A stretch of DNA of 7,430 nucleotides from Flavobacteriaceae bacterium. GTDB lineage: Bacteria; Bacteroidota; Bacteroidia; Flavobacteriales; Flavobacteriaceae. The translations under genes were made by a program, and so were the position numbers. Shown here piece by piece: positions 6,834 to 7,430 of the stretch. Below the pieces are notes generated by a model. It saw nothing but the letters and a program-made list of their open reading frames with translations, made no database searches and was not told where the DNA came from. Every line of letters begins with the position of its first letter. Position 1 is the stretch's first letter. The stretch covers positions 1 through 7,430 of the forward strand of contig DAOUPU010000118.1 in assembly GCA_030625995.1 (NCBI GenBank), given 5' to 3'.

Positions 6834-7430
6834 TTATTTAATTATTGATAAATCATAGTTAAATTGATAATCATTTCCAGCTTTTGTATCAAGTTGTATT
6901 TTTTTATTTTTATAATGAATGTTACATGGTCCACCAGAATTAGATTTGATAAAAAGCTTGGTCAGCTCGTTTTTACTCCAATAGACATCAACTGTAAAGT
7001 TTCCTCTTGTTTTCAGCCCTTTTACGAAACCATCTTGCCAGCTACTTGGAAGTGCAGGTAAAATTTCAATGGAATTGCTATGACTTTGCAAGAGCATTTC
7101 AGCTATGCCGGATGTACCACCGAAGTTACCATCAATTTGAAAAGGGGGATGACCATCAAATAAATTAGGATATGTGGATTTTTTCAATAAGGAATATATA
7201 TGTTCATATGCCTTTTGACTTTCCGAGAGCCTTGCATAAAAATTTATTATCCAGGCTCGACTCCACCCTGTATGACCACCACCATTTGCCAACCTTTTTT
7301 CGATAGTTTTTTTAGCTGCCTCAAATAGTTCAGGAGTATCTTTTGTAATTTGATTTCCCGGATGCAATCCGAATAAATGCGACATATGCCTGTGTCCGGG
7401 CTCTGCTTCTTCATAATCTTCAATCCATTC
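6834..7430 (-). CDS. GH95 alpha-L-fucosidase-type glycoside hydrolase, C-terminal part
   Basis: The last 199 codons are in the window; the frame is open to the right edge, so the start and most of the protein lie outside (family members are usually about 750-850 residues). In fragment numbering, EWIEDYEEAEPGHRHMSHLFG (1-21), GGGHTGWSRAW (50-60) and HPPFQIDGNFGG (94-105) are classic GH95 barrel motifs, with a conserved Asp in DGNFGG. EILPALPSSW (122-131) and GLKTRGNF (138-145) belong to the C-terminal beta-sandwich. GH95 enzymes are inverting alpha-1,2-L-fucosidases or alpha-L-galactosidases; which one cannot be decided here. An internal Met (start 7385) is not the true start, since conserved sequence continues upstream of it. 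It is the most upstream visible gene of the cluster, 28 bp before the GH78 gene, probably in the same operon. Confidence 0.95.
   Translation of the reverse strand, partial: EWIEDYEEAEPGHRHMSHLFGLHPGNQITKDTPELFEAAKKTIEKRLANGGGHTGWSRAWIINFYARLSESQKAYEHIYSLLKKSTYPNLFDGHPPFQIDGNFGGTSGIAEMLLQSHSNSIEILPALPSSWQDGFVKGLKTRGNFTVDVYWSKNELTKLFIKSNSGGPCNIHYKNKKIQLDTKAGNDYQFNYDLSIIK

Noticed and set aside
7383..7385. ATG at 7385 as the start of a short separate gene
   Set aside because: The same frame continues upstream to the window edge with the conserved GH95 motif DYEEAEPGHRH, so the Met is internal.

Overview
The window looks like part of a polysaccharide-degradation locus from a low-GC member of the Bacteroidota. 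The basis is the protein families (GH95, GH78, sulfatase, GxDLY-type SGNH esterase), A-rich start regions without a Shine-Dalgarno, a lipoprotein glycoside hydrolase, and GC-richer hairpin repeats of a kind I associate with this phylum. All supported genes lie on the minus strand, so transcription runs from right to left. No SusC/SusD pair, regulator, tRNA, rRNA, CRISPR array or transposase is visible.

In transcription order: the 3' end of a GH95 alpha-L-fucosidase-type gene (6834-7430, running off the right edge); after 28 bp, a GH78 alpha-L-rhamnosidase-type lipoprotein (4622-6805); a secreted type I sulfatase (3228-4625); a 60-codon ORF of doubtful reality (3049-3231); and a cytoplasmic Gfo/Idh/MocA oxidoreductase (2015-3052). 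From GH78 onward each junction is a 4-bp ATGA stop/start overlap, so these genes are very probably one translationally coupled operon. A gene-free 595-bp stretch (1420-2014) follows, built partly from palindromic and REP-like repeats. Then comes a separate gene for a secreted esterase with two SGNH/GDSL domains (1-1419), cut by the left edge.

Inferred division of labour: the esterase removes acyl (probably acetyl) groups, the sulfatase removes sulfate esters, and the GH78 and GH95 enzymes release terminal alpha-L-rhamnose and alpha-L-fucose-like (or L-galactose) residues outside the cytoplasm. The oxidoreductase would act on a released sugar inside the cell. A sulfated, acylated, deoxysugar-rich glycan such as an algal polysaccharide fits best, but the exact substrate cannot be read from this sequence.

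I see no wholly new system. The most unusual points are the repeat-derived ORF joined by ATGA overlaps at both ends between the sulfatase and the oxidoreductase, the repeat mosaic at 1691-1947, and the tandem-domain esterase.
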